A DNA stretch of 27,067 nt from Promethearchaeota archaeon. GTDB taxonomy: Archaea > Asgardarchaeota > Lokiarchaeia > Sigynarchaeales > SOKP01. This document shows positions 16,334 to 24,702 of this stretch, piece by piece. The DNA lies in contig SDNV01000022.1 in NCBI GenBank assembly GCA_004524515.1, positions 1 through 27,067 of the forward strand, in the 5' to 3' direction. Within the stretch, counting starts at the first letter, position 1. Every line of letters begins with the position of its first letter. The notes beneath the pieces are model-generated. The model had not been told where the DNA came from, searched no databases, and was given only the letters and a program-made list of their open reading frames with translations. The position numbers were made by a program, and so were the translations under genes.

Positions 16334-16729
16334 CTATTTTGATTCTCGTAGATAGACCCAAATATCCACAATAATGATTATAATAACCACAATTATATCA
16401 AATGCTTGAGATGCAATAGCAGTTGTGGAATATGGCATGTAAGCAAATGACCAGAAATTTATGATAAGTACAAAAATAAGCCATAAAATTCCGAGTTCTA
16501 ATACTGTTTTCAAATTCTCCCATTCTCCTCTTTTAACCGCAAGTAAAGCAATAATTGCAAGTGTAAAACAAGTGCCACCAAAAAGTTGATAGAATTGAGG
16601 ATTATAATACGGACCATCGTTTAACTGATTGGTTATATCTGGGATTATAAAATACATAAATCCATAGATTAACGCCACGATGGCATTAATCAGAAGCACT
16701 ATTTTAACTTCTTTTGAAGCTTCTACCAT
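16334..16729 (-). CDS. Small four-helix membrane protein (copy A)
   Basis: The 131-residue protein has four predicted membrane helices (about 7-29, 45-64, 73-95 and 103-126) and a conserved loop KRGEWEN after the second helix. No enzyme motif is seen. It is a paralogue of the gene just upstream, sharing SKE(V/L)KIVL, the Gly-Gly-Thr in helix 2, KRGEWE and the acidic C-terminal helix. It resembles the many small DoxX-like or unnamed four-helix proteins, but I cannot place it. A strong ribosome binding site (AAGGTGA, complement of 16736-16742) precedes the ATG. It lies between the symporter pair and its own paralogue on the same strand. Confidence 0.75.
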   Translation of the reverse strand: MVEASKEVKIVLLINAIVALIYGFMYFIIPDITNQLNDGPYYNPQFYQLFGGTCFTLAIIALLAVKRGEWENLKTVLELGILWLIFVLIINFWSFAYMPYSTTAIASQAFDIIVVIIIIIVDIWVYLRESK

Positions 16730-16767
16730 GGTTTTTCACCTTTATTTATCTTTAAAATAAAATTGTT

Positions 16768-17166
16768 TTAGCCTTTTTTCTGTTTTAGATAGAAATAGAG
16801 ATCCATAAGAAAAAATATCAAGGTAACTATAACGTCACTCCACGTACTTGCGATATTTGTGGGCGATCGTTTCACATAAGCAAATGAAGCTAATGAAAGA
16901 ATACATACTAATAAAAGCCATCCCATAGCAAGTTCTACCATTATTTTTCCAGTTTCCCATTCGCCTCTTTTCCAGGCTATTAATGCAAAGATTCCTAAGA
17001 GAGTAATGGTTCCGCCCCATAACCTTTGTAAATGTACATTAGGGTATGGTTCATCAGACAAGTCATAATATATTTCAGGTATCACCAGAAACAAAAATCC
17101 ATAGATAAAGGCAGCAATTCCATTTATGATCAAAACAATTTTCAATTCTTTTGAAAGTTCTGTCAC
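16768..17166 (-). CDS. Small four-helix membrane protein (copy B)
   Basis: This paralogue of the neighbouring small membrane protein has the same four-helix plan, the KRGEWE loop and a Lys-rich end. I chose GTG at 17164-17166 as the start. The upstream GTG at 17176-17178 lies inside the Shine-Dalgarno sequence AAGGTGA, while the chosen GTG is eight bases after that sequence. With this start the N-terminus (TELSKELKIVL) aligns residue for residue with copy A (VEASKEVKIVL), giving 132 residues. Function is unknown. It could act with the symporters or the oxidoreductase next upstream, but nothing in the sequence proves it. Confidence 0.75.
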   Translation of the reverse strand: MTELSKELKIVLIINGIAAFIYGFLFLVIPEIYYDLSDEPYPNVHLQRLWGGTITLLGIFALIAWKRGEWETGKIMVELAMGWLLLVCILSLASFAYVKRSPTNIASTWSDVIVTLIFFLMDLYFYLKQKKG

Positions 17167-17174
17167 TAAATCTC

Positions 17175-17181
17175 TCACCTT
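17175..17181 (-). promoter_or_regulatory. Ribosome binding site deciding the start of membrane protein copy B
   Basis: AAGGTGA on the minus strand includes the first possible GTG start, so it can only serve the next in-frame GTG eight bases further on. The same AAGGTGA sequence precedes copy A and symporter copy B, which supports its use. Confidence 0.7.
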
Positions 17182-17303
17182 ATTTTTTATATAAATTATT
17201 GAATTTCGATATTTTGTAATAAAATTACATAGATTAATAAGAAAAAGGACAATTTAAATCTTTTTACAAAACTGTTAACATTTTATAAAGCGAAAAGCCT
17301 TTG

Positions 17304-18704
17304 TTATAAATGGTAATCTTTTTCCGAATTTGAGTCTTCTAAAATTAATTTCGCACAATCAATTGCGCTTTGAGCCGCCAACTCTGTTCCAATCCCCCAG
17401 CCTCCCGCATCTCCTCCAACTATATATAATCCTTTTATGGGCATCACTGATGAGGGTCTATTTATACCCACTTGATCTATTGATTGCGAAATACCCACAA
17501 CAGCACCCTCTTTTCCTCCCATAGATTCAATATCCTTTGGAGTGGTAATATCTACCCATAAAAGATTATTAGGGAGGTCTGGAAAAATCATTTCAAGACT
17601 TTTCATTGAATTTTTTATCCATTTATCCCTGTTTTTCTCAAAATTGTCTCGGGAAACCGCGGTGCCAGCCATAATTAATTGTTTTCCTTTTGGTGCGAGC
17701 AAGGGATCATAATTAGATACTATTGGAACAAATAAATCAACCTCTTCAGGAACGTGTCCTTCTAAAATGGATCTAAATTTATTTTCATGATCTTCCAAAT
17801 TAAATAAACTTACTACTTTATATTTAGTAATGGGCTTTTTTAAAGCTATTTTAAATGTTATTGCGCTCATAGAATACTTAAGGGAATCAATTTGTCCTAA
17901 ATATTGCTCATCAAAATATTCTCTTCCTACTAAATTATTGGCGGTTTCTCTTATCCCGGCATTGCTTATAACCAAATTCGATAAAATGGTCTCACTATCA
18001 TCGGTTTGAATTCCTTTTACTTTATTATCTTCGACAACAATTTTTTCAGCAGAGGTGTTTAATTTCACAACCCCACCGAAGTTCTTTATGCCCTGAGCGT
18101 ATGCTAAAGGAATCGAGATACAACCGCCTTTAGGATATCCAAGGCTCATCTCTTTTGAGAGAGAGGATAAACATCTTATAAATTCACCCGCAGAAGCAAG
18201 ATAATACGGAGTCACTAGATAGATAGAGCTAAATATACTCATAAAAGAATGGATGAGGGGATTTTTAGTGTAGTTTAATAACCACGATTTCACACTGATG
18301 GTATCCAGCTCTCGAGTATTCTTTATTCGCATGACATCTCTAAATAATTTCATCAGGCTTGAATAATCTGAAGGGGGAATGAAATTGCTTAATTCTCTAG
18401 GAAAACTCCAAAATTTTCCTTCATGATACCATTTTGGACCAGGATTTCGTGCCAATATCCACTCAACAGCATTTTCCATTCCAATCATATTCAAAATTAT
18501 TCCGAGGGGGCCTCTACTCGTTCTTCCAAATGAATGAACTCCCACATCAATTTTAAAACCTTCTTTTTCATACGTGCTACAGCGACCCCCTATAACTTGA
18601 TTTTTTTCTATTAAAAGAACTTTAAATCCCCGGGAGGCTAAAATAGCTCCGATACCCGCCCCTCCAACACCACTACCTATAATAATTACATCGTAATCCG
18701 TCAT
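17304..18704 (-). CDS. CrtI-like FAD-dependent oxidoreductase
   Basis: The 466-residue protein begins with an ADP-binding fold for FAD: IIIGSGVGGAG (7-17), an acidic residue closing the fold (Glu33) and GGRCST (39-44), the usual second FAD motif of the phytoene desaturase / protoporphyrinogen oxidase / monoamine oxidase superfamily. The C-terminal GLYIVGGDAGGWGIGTELAA is the matching distal FAD motif. These enzymes desaturate or isomerise isoprenoids, or oxidise amines. Archaeal members of similar length are usually labelled phytoene desaturase-like or NAD(P)/FAD-dependent oxidoreductase. Geranylgeranyl-lipid or carotenoid metabolism is possible; the substrate is not evident. The gene starts at ATG 18702-18704 and diverges from amidase copy A. 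Confidence 0.88.
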   Translation of the reverse strand: MTDYDVIIIGSGVGGAGIGAILASRGFKVLLIEKNQVIGGRCSTYEKEGFKIDVGVHSFGRTSRGPLGIILNMIGMENAVEWILARNPGPKWYHEGKFWSFPRELSNFIPPSDYSSLMKLFRDVMRIKNTRELDTISVKSWLLNYTKNPLIHSFMSIFSSIYLVTPYYLASAGEFIRCLSSLSKEMSLGYPKGGCISIPLAYAQGIKNFGGVVKLNTSAEKIVVEDNKVKGIQTDDSETILSNLVISNAGIRETANNLVGREYFDEQYLGQIDSLKYSMSAITFKIALKKPITKYKVVSLFNLEDHENKFRSILEGHVPEEVDLFVPIVSNYDPLLAPKGKQLIMAGTAVSRDNFEKNRDKWIKNSMKSLEMIFPDLPNNLLWVDITTPKDIESMGGKEGAVVGISQSIDQVGINRPSSVMPIKGLYIVGGDAGGWGIGTELAAQSAIDCAKLILEDSNSEKDYHL

Positions 18705-18793
18705 TAATTATCACATAATTAATTATTTGGGTAGAAATCTATATTATAATCTTATTTCATTATTCGAAACAATGCATAATGTAAAATATGTTC

Positions 18794-18828
18794 GCATATC
18801 TATAAAAGCATATTTATCTTAATTTCTA
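18794..18828 (+). promoter_or_regulatory. Promoter block of amidase copy A
   Basis: This 35-base block has a TATA-like core (TCTATAAAAG, 18799-18808). It matches the block before amidase copy B at 27 of 35 positions without gaps. It ends 53 bases before this start, against 52 for copy B. Conservation at equal distance in otherwise diverged non-coding DNA marks it as functional. Confidence 0.65.
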
Positions 18829-18880
18829 AATAGTAATTAAAAATAATCCAATAAATAATTAAAACTGAAGGTGAAAATTA

Positions 18881-20359
18881 TTGAAAGTTGAATTGATCGA
18901 ACATGATGCGCTAGGGCTCGCAGAAATGATCCGAGAAGGAGAAATTAAACCATCTGAATTAGTAGAATTAACTATTGAACGAATTGAAAAAATTAATCCC
19001 AAAATCAATGCAGTAATCCATAAACTGTACGATGAGGCACGCGAAAAAGCGCAAAGATGGGACAAGGAGATTAGTTCAGGTCAAAAACCAGATACCGTTT
19101 TCGGCGGAGTGCCATTTCTTATAAAAGATCTTCTTGCGGAATATGGGGGTGCTCCCCTGAGTGAGGGTTCTGCCGCGGTTCATGGATACATAGCACCATC
19201 AGATACAGAATTAGTAATACGACATAAAGCAGCTGGATTAATCATATTAGGCAAAACTAACACTCCTGAATTTGGATGTCTTCCGACTACGGAGCCTAAA
19301 TTATTTGGACCAACAATAAATCCTTGGGATCAGAATATTATTCCTGGTGGCTCGAGTGGAGGTTCAGCTGCGGCTGTGGCAACAGGAATCGTTCCTCTTG
19401 CTCATGGAAACGATGGAGGAGGCTCGATTCGTATACCCGCATCTTGTTGTGGGGTTTTTGGGCTGAAACCAACTCGTGCAAGGAATCCTATTGGACCATA
19501 TTTTGGGGACTATGCTAGCGGAATCGCCGTAGAGCACGGATTATCTCGCACGGTAAGAGATTCTGCTGCTCTCTTAGATGCAACCTCTGGACCGGATATA
19601 GGTGCTCCTTACTATGCACCCCCTAAAAAGGGCCCATATTTAGAAGAAGTAGGAGCAGAAGTGAGTCGTTTGAAAATCGGTTATTTAACCTCAATTCCTG
19701 ACGGATGGAGTTTTGAGACAAAGATCCATCCAGAATGCGAAAAAGCGGTAAGAGATGCAGCTCAACTCTGTGAAAGTTTAGGTCACACCGTCGAAGAGAT
19801 AAATCCTGATGATTTAAGCTATAAAAACCTTTTTATGCATTTTGGTGTGATGTTTTCTAGTTCTACGGGACAAATTGTAGCATATTGGGAGAGAGAGTTA
19901 AATAAAAAAATAACTCAAGAAGATTTAGAACCCGTCACATGGTTAGTCTATCAAAATGCGGCAACGCGGACAGGCGCCGATTATTTAATCGCAGTAGAAC
20001 ACTGTCAAAGGTTTTCAAGGAAATTGGCCCGATGGTATCATAATGGGGATTATGATCTCCTTCTCAATACCACCCTTACAGTTCCTCCCATAAAAACAGG
20101 CTCTCTTTCACCAACGAATTTAGCAAAAGCTGGAAGAACTATTCAATTTATGAGTAAACTCGTTGCATTTACTTTTGTGTATAATATAAGTGGTCAACCT
20201 GCTATGTCAGTTCCCTTATATTGGACTGAGAATAATATCCCAATCGGCATTCAATTTGCAGCTCCATTTGGGGATGAGGCTACCCTTTTTCGTTTAGCAG
20301 CACAGTTAGAGCAAGAAAGACCATGGATAGATAAAAAACCCCCAATTTATTGTAGTTAA
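18881..20359 (+). CDS. Amidase-signature hydrolase, NylA-like (copy A)
   Basis: The 492-residue protein has the full amidase-signature catalytic triad: Lys82 in PFLIKDL, cis-Ser158 in GGSSGGS (156-162) and nucleophile Ser182 in [11 protein letters not shown]. The [11 protein letters not shown] form and the length near 493 are typical of the branch containing 6-aminohexanoate cyclic-dimer hydrolase (NylA), as opposed to GatA, which has a different substrate region and operon. It should hydrolyse an amide or lactam; the natural substrate is unknown. No signal peptide is seen, so it is cytoplasmic. The start is TTG at 18881, preceded by AAGGTG about eight bases upstream. Copy B also starts at TTG with the same MK(V/A)(E/D)LIE(H/Y)DALG N-terminus, which supports both starts. 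Confidence 0.93.
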   Translation: MKVELIEHDALGLAEMIREGEIKPSELVELTIERIEKINPKINAVIHKLYDEAREKAQRWDKEISSGQKPDTVFGGVPFLIKDLLAEYGGAPLSEGSAAVHGYIAPSDTELVIRHKAAGLIILGKTNTPEFGCLPTTEPKLFGPTINPWDQNIIPGGSSGGSAAAVATGIVPLAHGNDGGGSIRIPASCCGVFGLKPTRARNPIGPYFGDYASGIAVEHGLSRTVRDSAALLDATSGPDIGAPYYAPPKKGPYLEEVGAEVSRLKIGYLTSIPDGWSFETKIHPECEKAVRDAAQLCESLGHTVEEINPDDLSYKNLFMHFGVMFSSSTGQIVAYWERELNKKITQEDLEPVTWLVYQNAATRTGADYLIAVEHCQRFSRKLARWYHNGDYDLLLNTTLTVPPIKTGSLSPTNLAKAGRTIQFMSKLVAFTFVYNISGQPAMSVPLYWTENNIPIGIQFAAPFGDEATLFRLAAQLEQERPWIDKKPPIYCS

Positions 20360-20397
20360 TTTTTTAAATGTGAAAAAAGCTTACTCAAATTCCTTAA

Positions 20398-20445
20398 TCT
20401 TCTATAGAAGAAAAAATTATAGTATTTTTTTTATCTTTATTTCTG
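20398..20445 (+). terminator. Palindrome and T-tract after amidase copy A
   Basis: A perfect 14-base palindrome (TCTTCTATAGAAGA, 20398-20411) is followed by an A-rich stretch and then eight T residues (about 20425-20432). This could form a hairpin and an archaeal T-rich termination site about 40 bases after the stop. It lies before the promoter of copy B, consistent with separate transcription of the two amidases. Confidence 0.4.
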
Positions 20446-20476
20446 TTTATTGGGTTTTGTAATGTCATTTATGTAA

Positions 20477-20511
20477 GCATACGTATATAAGTGTTTTTTT
20501 CTTAATTTGTA
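20477..20511 (+). promoter_or_regulatory. Promoter block of amidase copy B
   Basis: This 35-base block has the TATA-like core GTATATAAG (20483-20491). It is 27/35 identical to the block before amidase copy A and ends 52 bases before the TTG start. The shared TCTTAATTT or TTCTTAATTT segment just after the TATA box may mark the transcription start region. Confidence 0.65.
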
Positions 20512-20562
20512 TTTATCATAAAAATAATGCAATTATGAATAAAAATAAAAGGATAAGAAATC

Positions 20563-22047
20563 TTGAAAGCGGATTTAATTGAGTATGATGCCCTTGGTCA
20601 AGCAGAATTAATCAAGAATGGTGATATAAAGTCATCTGAATTAGTAGAACTCACTATTGAACGAATTGAAAAGATTAATCCTAAAATAAACTCCGTTATT
20701 TATAAGATGTATGATGAGGCAAGGAAATTAGCAGAAAAATGGGATAAAGAAATTAGTACAAATAAAAAAATAGATGCCCCTTTTAGTGGTGTACCATTCC
20801 TTTTAAAGGATATTTGTGCTGAATATAAAGGAACCCCTTATTATGCTGGTGCTAAACTCCTCGAAGGTTATATTTCAGAATGGGATTCAGAATTAGTGAA
20901 ACGTCAGAAAGCAGCTGGATTAATTATTGTTGGCAAAACTAATACTCCTGAATTTGGTATTCCTCCCACTACCGAACCTGTCTTATTTGGACCCACACGG
21001 AACCCATGGAATCTAAATATCATAGCTGGAGGATCGAGTGGTGGTTCAGCTGCAGCTGTTGCAGCAGGTATCGTTCCAATGGCCCATGGAAATGATGGAG
21101 GTGGTTCAATTCGAATCCCTGCGTCATGTTGTGGGGTTTTTGGTTTGAAACCAACTCGTGCTCGAAATCCTCTTGGTCCACGTTATGGTGATATTGGTAG
21201 CGGAATGGTTGTAGAACATGCTCTTACTCGGACAGTAAGAGATTCAGCAGCACTTTTGGATGCTACTTCAGGACCAGACTTAGGAGATCCTTACTATGCT
21301 CCCCACAAAAAACGTCCTTATTTGGAAGAAATTCGTCAAGAAGTGGGGCGTTTAAAAATTGGGTTTTTAACTTCCATTCCTAAAGGATGGAGCTTTACTA
21401 CTAAAATCCATCCAGATTGCGAGAATGCAGTAAGAGATGCTGCCCATTTATGCGAAAAATTGGAGCATAACGTTGTGGAGGTAAATCCAAAGGAATTAAG
21501 CCATAAAAATCTGTTTCAGACTTTTAGTGTCTTATTTACTTCAGTTTCGGGTTCAACCCTAACATATATAGAAAAGGAATTAGGTAGTAAGATTACAGAA
21601 GATCAAGTGGAACCCTTGACTTGGTTAATTTATAAGATTTCGACGACTCAAACTGCATCTGATTATTTACTGGCATTAGAAGAATGCCAACTTTTTTCAC
21701 GGAAATTAGCACAATGGTATCATAACGGTGGTTATGATTTATTTCTCACCCCGACACTTACCATTCCTCCTGTAAAAATTGGAACTTTTACATCAGAGAA
21801 TATGGGAAAAATAGTACAAATAATGAATCAGATGGCTGCTTTTACTAGTGTGTTTAATTCAACCGGTCAACCAGCCATGTCAGTCCCATTATATTGGAGT
21901 ACTGAAAATATACCTATTGGTATTCAATTCGCAGCTCCTTTTGGTGATGAAGCAACGCTATTCCGTTTAGCAGCACAATTAGAGCAAGAACGACCTTGGA
22001 CTAATCGAAAACCTCCAATTTTCTGTGGTGAATCTTCTATACTTTGA
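20563..22047 (+). CDS. Amidase-signature hydrolase, NylA-like (copy B)
   Basis: This 494-residue paralogue of copy A has the same triad: Lys82 in PFLLKDI, cis-Ser in [11 protein letters not shown] and the Ser nucleophile in [11 protein letters not shown]. The two are similar end to end without large gaps. Differences cluster around residues 85-105 and 300-345, regions that shape the substrate pocket in this family, so the copies may have diverged in specificity. The C-terminus carries a few extra residues (GESSIL). The start is TTG, with AAGGAT about nine bases upstream. It has its own promoter. It is followed by an iron-dependent alcohol dehydrogenase on the same strand, which could process an alcohol or aldehyde product; that link is speculative. 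Confidence 0.93.
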   Translation: MKADLIEYDALGQAELIKNGDIKSSELVELTIERIEKINPKINSVIYKMYDEARKLAEKWDKEISTNKKIDAPFSGVPFLLKDICAEYKGTPYYAGAKLLEGYISEWDSELVKRQKAAGLIIVGKTNTPEFGIPPTTEPVLFGPTRNPWNLNIIAGGSSGGSAAAVAAGIVPMAHGNDGGGSIRIPASCCGVFGLKPTRARNPLGPRYGDIGSGMVVEHALTRTVRDSAALLDATSGPDLGDPYYAPHKKRPYLEEIRQEVGRLKIGFLTSIPKGWSFTTKIHPDCENAVRDAAHLCEKLEHNVVEVNPKELSHKNLFQTFSVLFTSVSGSTLTYIEKELGSKITEDQVEPLTWLIYKISTTQTASDYLLALEECQLFSRKLAQWYHNGGYDLFLTPTLTIPPVKIGTFTSENMGKIVQIMNQMAAFTSVFNSTGQPAMSVPLYWSTENIPIGIQFAAPFGDEATLFRLAAQLEQERPWTNRKPPIFCGESSIL

Positions 22048-22235
22048 ATAATATTGTCTGGAAATTTATAATCGTTTGAAGTAGAAAAACATTTTTTTTA
22101 ATTTCGATTTTTTCTCTAAATTATGCCCCTAATACAATCTTAGAAGTTCAAGTTGAGCTACCCGCTTTAACTCCTCGAATTGTAATTGTTAAATAATCTT
22201 TTTTTAAAACCTATACATAAAGGTTGTCCAAAGGG

Positions 22236-22246
22236 ATATATTTAAA
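22236..22246 (+). promoter_or_regulatory. TATA-like box of the iron alcohol dehydrogenase gene
   Basis: ATATTTAAAA with a purine-rich AAGGG just upstream (a BRE-like placement) lies about 65-75 bases before the ATG. A short inverted repeat (AACCT...AGGTT, about 22207-22225) lies just before it and may be a regulator site or chance. Confidence 0.45.
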
Positions 22247-22298
22247 ACATCAGAAATTAAAAGTAAATATAACACATAATTTTAATATTTAATATTAA

Positions 22299-22305
22299 GA
22301 GGTGA
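22299..22305 (+). promoter_or_regulatory. Ribosome binding site of the alcohol dehydrogenase
   Basis: GAGGTGA lies six bases before the ATG at 22312 and is one of the strongest Shine-Dalgarno matches in the window. Confidence 0.7.
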
Positions 22306-22311
22306 AATTAA

Positions 22312-23520
22312 ATGTGGTACTTTTACAGCCCTAGTATAATTTATGGGGAAGATGCCTTAGATTTTTTCTTTAATATTCATGGAGAGAAATGTTTTATAGT
22401 GACTGATAAGGTTGTCAAGGAATTAGGACTTTTAAAAATATTAACTGATAAATTAGAAGAACATGGAAAAAATTATGAAGTTTTTGATGAAGTGGTCCCA
22501 GATCCTCGAGAGAATGGGGTAATTAAATCAAAACAATTGTGTTTTACATATCAACCAGATATAATAATAGCGTTAGGGGGTGGTTCAGTTATCGATACAG
22601 CAAAAGCCACGTGGGCTTTATATGAACTACCGCAATACACCATTGATGAGTTAGCGTTAAATCCCGAGTTATTCAAGATCAATACCGGAAAAAAAGCTAA
22701 GTTTGTGGCTATCCCCACCACGTCTGGAACAGGGGCCGATGTATCATTAGGGATTGTGATATCCAGATTTGAAGAGGATCAAAATGTATGGAGAAAGATG
22801 GAAATTCCGCATAGTGGGCTTATCCCCACATTTACCATTGTGGATCCCGTGTTTCCTACGAAAATGCCCCCTGAATTAACCGCTAGTACTGGTTTTGATG
22901 CATTAGCGCACTCATTAGAAAACATAATTTCAGTGTGGAGAAACGACATCAGCGATGGTCTCACCTTAAAAGCAGTAGAAATGATTTTTAAGTATCTTCC
23001 TATTGCTTATAAAGATGGCAACAACAAGGAAGCGCGAGATAAAATGCATTTAGCGGCAACCTTAGCAGGTTTAGCATTTAGCAATTCAATGGCTCATATA
23101 GGACATTCATTAGGGCATAGTTGGGGGTCGATATTTCACGTTCCTCACGGACAATGTGTCGGCATTTTCCTTCCTTTTGTTTTGCAGTATTGTATGAACG
23201 ATCCTAATCAAGGAGAAAAATCGGTGGAAATTTTAGCAAAATTGGCAAAACAACTAGGATGGGCAAAGTGGGATGACGACTTAAAAAAAGCTGCTAATAG
23301 TGTAATTGATAAAGTAACCGAATTACAAGAACAAATAAATTTTCCTAAGACTCTTAAAGGATTTGGAATACCAAGAAGCGATTTAGAAAATAATTTAGAT
23401 ATTTTAGTGAGTCTATGTTTTCAGAGTCCGGTCTGTACTGCCAGTCCTCGCTCACCTAATACAGAGGAATGGAAGAAACTGTTTATATATTCCTTTGAGG
23501 GGAAAAATATAGATTTTTAA
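22312..23520 (+). CDS. Iron-dependent (group III) alcohol dehydrogenase
   Basis: The 402-residue protein has the NAD(P)-binding GGGSVIDTAK (89-98) and TTSGTGAD (136-143). The metal ligands of the Fe-ADH family are all present: Asp196 and His200 in FDALAHSLE, His265 in GHSLGHSWG, and His279 in VPHG. It would interconvert an alcohol and an aldehyde or ketone using NAD(P)H in the cytoplasm. The substrate cannot be told; members act on butanol, propanediol, lactaldehyde and others. It appears to be transcribed alone, from its own TATA box and strong ribosome binding site, downstream of the amidases. The next gene is convergent. The length and motif spacing are normal for the family. Confidence 0.95.
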   Translation: MWYFYSPSIIYGEDALDFFFNIHGEKCFIVTDKVVKELGLLKILTDKLEEHGKNYEVFDEVVPDPRENGVIKSKQLCFTYQPDIIIALGGGSVIDTAKATWALYELPQYTIDELALNPELFKINTGKKAKFVAIPTTSGTGADVSLGIVISRFEEDQNVWRKMEIPHSGLIPTFTIVDPVFPTKMPPELTASTGFDALAHSLENIISVWRNDISDGLTLKAVEMIFKYLPIAYKDGNNKEARDKMHLAATLAGLAFSNSMAHIGHSLGHSWGSIFHVPHGQCVGIFLPFVLQYCMNDPNQGEKSVEILAKLAKQLGWAKWDDDLKKAANSVIDKVTELQEQINFPKTLKGFGIPRSDLENNLDILVSLCFQSPVCTASPRSPNTEEWKKLFIYSFEGKNIDF

Positions 23521-23525
23521 TTATT

Positions 23526-23553
23526 AATTCTTATTTTTTTTAATATTTTCTTG
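23526..23553 (+). terminator. T-rich stretch after the alcohol dehydrogenase
   Basis: A T-run (eight T residues within a pyrimidine-rich stretch) begins a few bases after the stop, between two convergent genes, as expected for an archaeal terminator. A/T-rich background lowers confidence. Confidence 0.35.
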
Positions 23554-23637
23554 ATAAATCAAGCAGTTCCACTGCATTCTTGATTCTTCTCATCATCTTT
23601 AATCTAATACTATTATAAATATTTAGAAACAAAATAA

Positions 23638-24543
23638 TCAAATTAATGACTGTAAGATAAAAAGTAATACATATCCAATCATATTGGTAAGGATGAGAGC
23701 AAAGAAAAATATTAAAAAGCCATTTAAAATGGATATGAGGATATGTTTTATAGATTTGTTATTATAAGCTGGTGGCACTTCTTTATTTTTATTGAATTTA
23801 TCAGTGATAATAAGGTAAAGCAATATAAAAAATTCTATAAATGAGATTATGGTAAAAGGACGCTCATTTTTCATATCACTAATTAATAGGGAGCTTAGGA
23901 CTAGAAGAAAAAATATGCTATACATTATTTGACGCATTTTTTTTTCATGTTTCAATTGCTTTTCTTTAGGATAATTATCAGTAAAGGTTACTAGATTAGG
24001 AAATAAGTGTTCGAGTTCCTGTAAACGATTTTCAAAGGAATCTCGCTTTTTCATTGCTTCTTCTTTAGCTTCCTTATACCCTCCAAATGCCGATTTTCTT
24101 CTTTGATGATGAATCCATGTAAAGCTATATGTATAATCCTTTACAGATGTTAAAATATTCAACTTGAACTTTAAAATTGCATTATATGTTCCGCTATCTG
24201 AGTGATAATACATTTTTCGTTTCACAACTTCTATATCAATTTTATTTAGAGTATATATTTCGAATATTCTTGTATTTCCTAACAATCTTTTCCGTATAAA
24301 TAATTTTGAATCCGTAAATTTAATAAAATTTCTTTTTGGGTAATAAATAAACAAAAGTCCAAAAGGTAAGAAGATTAACAATCCTATTGGAGCCAAAAGT
24401 ACTCCCATAAATGCAAATAAAATACCAAGAAGTAAAGCTCGTGATCCATAATTCAAATGTTCCTCCCACTTTATAGTTTCCGAGTTATTATTATAAAGAT
24501 TCAGTTGATTATTATATGCTATTTCTTCACTTATTAGACTCAT
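23638..24543 (-). CDS. Unknown multi-helix membrane protein
   Basis: I do not recognise this roughly 301-residue protein. It has a pair of membrane helices near the N-terminus (about 33-68, GILFAFMGVLLAPIGLLIF). A soluble middle part follows (about 70-185), beginning with strand-rich segments that could form a PH-like (bPH) sheet and ending in a charged helix. At least three more helices lie in the C-terminal third (about 205-300). I chose ATG at 24541-24543; an in-frame TTG three codons earlier is possible. A TATA-like box about 30 bases upstream fits a nearly leaderless transcript. It lies between the convergent dehydrogenase and the glycosidase, both on different transcripts. The PH-like suggestion is tentative. 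Confidence 0.7.
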   Translation of the reverse strand: MSLISEEIAYNNQLNLYNNNSETIKWEEHLNYGSRALLLGILFAFMGVLLAPIGLLIFLPFGLLFIYYPKRNFIKFTDSKLFIRKRLLGNTRIFEIYTLNKIDIEVVKRKMYYHSDSGTYNAILKFKLNILTSVKDYTYSFTWIHHQRRKSAFGGYKEAKEEAMKKRDSFENRLQELEHLFPNLVTFTDNYPKEKQLKHEKKMRQIMYSIFFLLVLSSLLISDMKNERPFTIISFIEFFILLYLIITDKFNKNKEVPPAYNNKSIKHILISILNGFLIFFFALILTNMIGYVLLFILQSLI

Positions 24544-24570
24544 TTTTCTCAATTAATATATAGAAAAATA

Positions 24571-24580
24571 GCTATTTATA
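24571..24580 (-). promoter_or_regulatory. TATA-like box of the unknown membrane protein
   Basis: On the minus strand this reads TATAAATAGC, centred about 32 bases before the ATG at 24543. No Shine-Dalgarno sequence follows, so a leaderless or very short leader is likely. Confidence 0.45.
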
Positions 24581-24702
24581 GGAAATCTCCATTCTCTATA
24601 TATTACTATATAGGATCCTAAAATAAGTATTTTTATTGCTTGCTAACACTATAATTACGCTGATCTCTCTTTTTAAAGCAAGCTTGTTGTTTTTCATTAA
24701 GT

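Noticed and set aside
18881..22047. Calling either amidase GatA (tRNA amidotransferase subunit).
   Set aside because: No GatB or GatC gene is nearby, and the [11 protein letters not shown] form and length fit the NylA-like branch better.
22149..22165. On the minus strand, GCGGGTAGCTCAACTTG resembles the D-arm of a tRNA.
   Set aside because: No matching D-stem closure, anticodon arm or GTTC-type T-arm follows, and the acceptor ends do not pair. Chance resemblance or a very old remnant.
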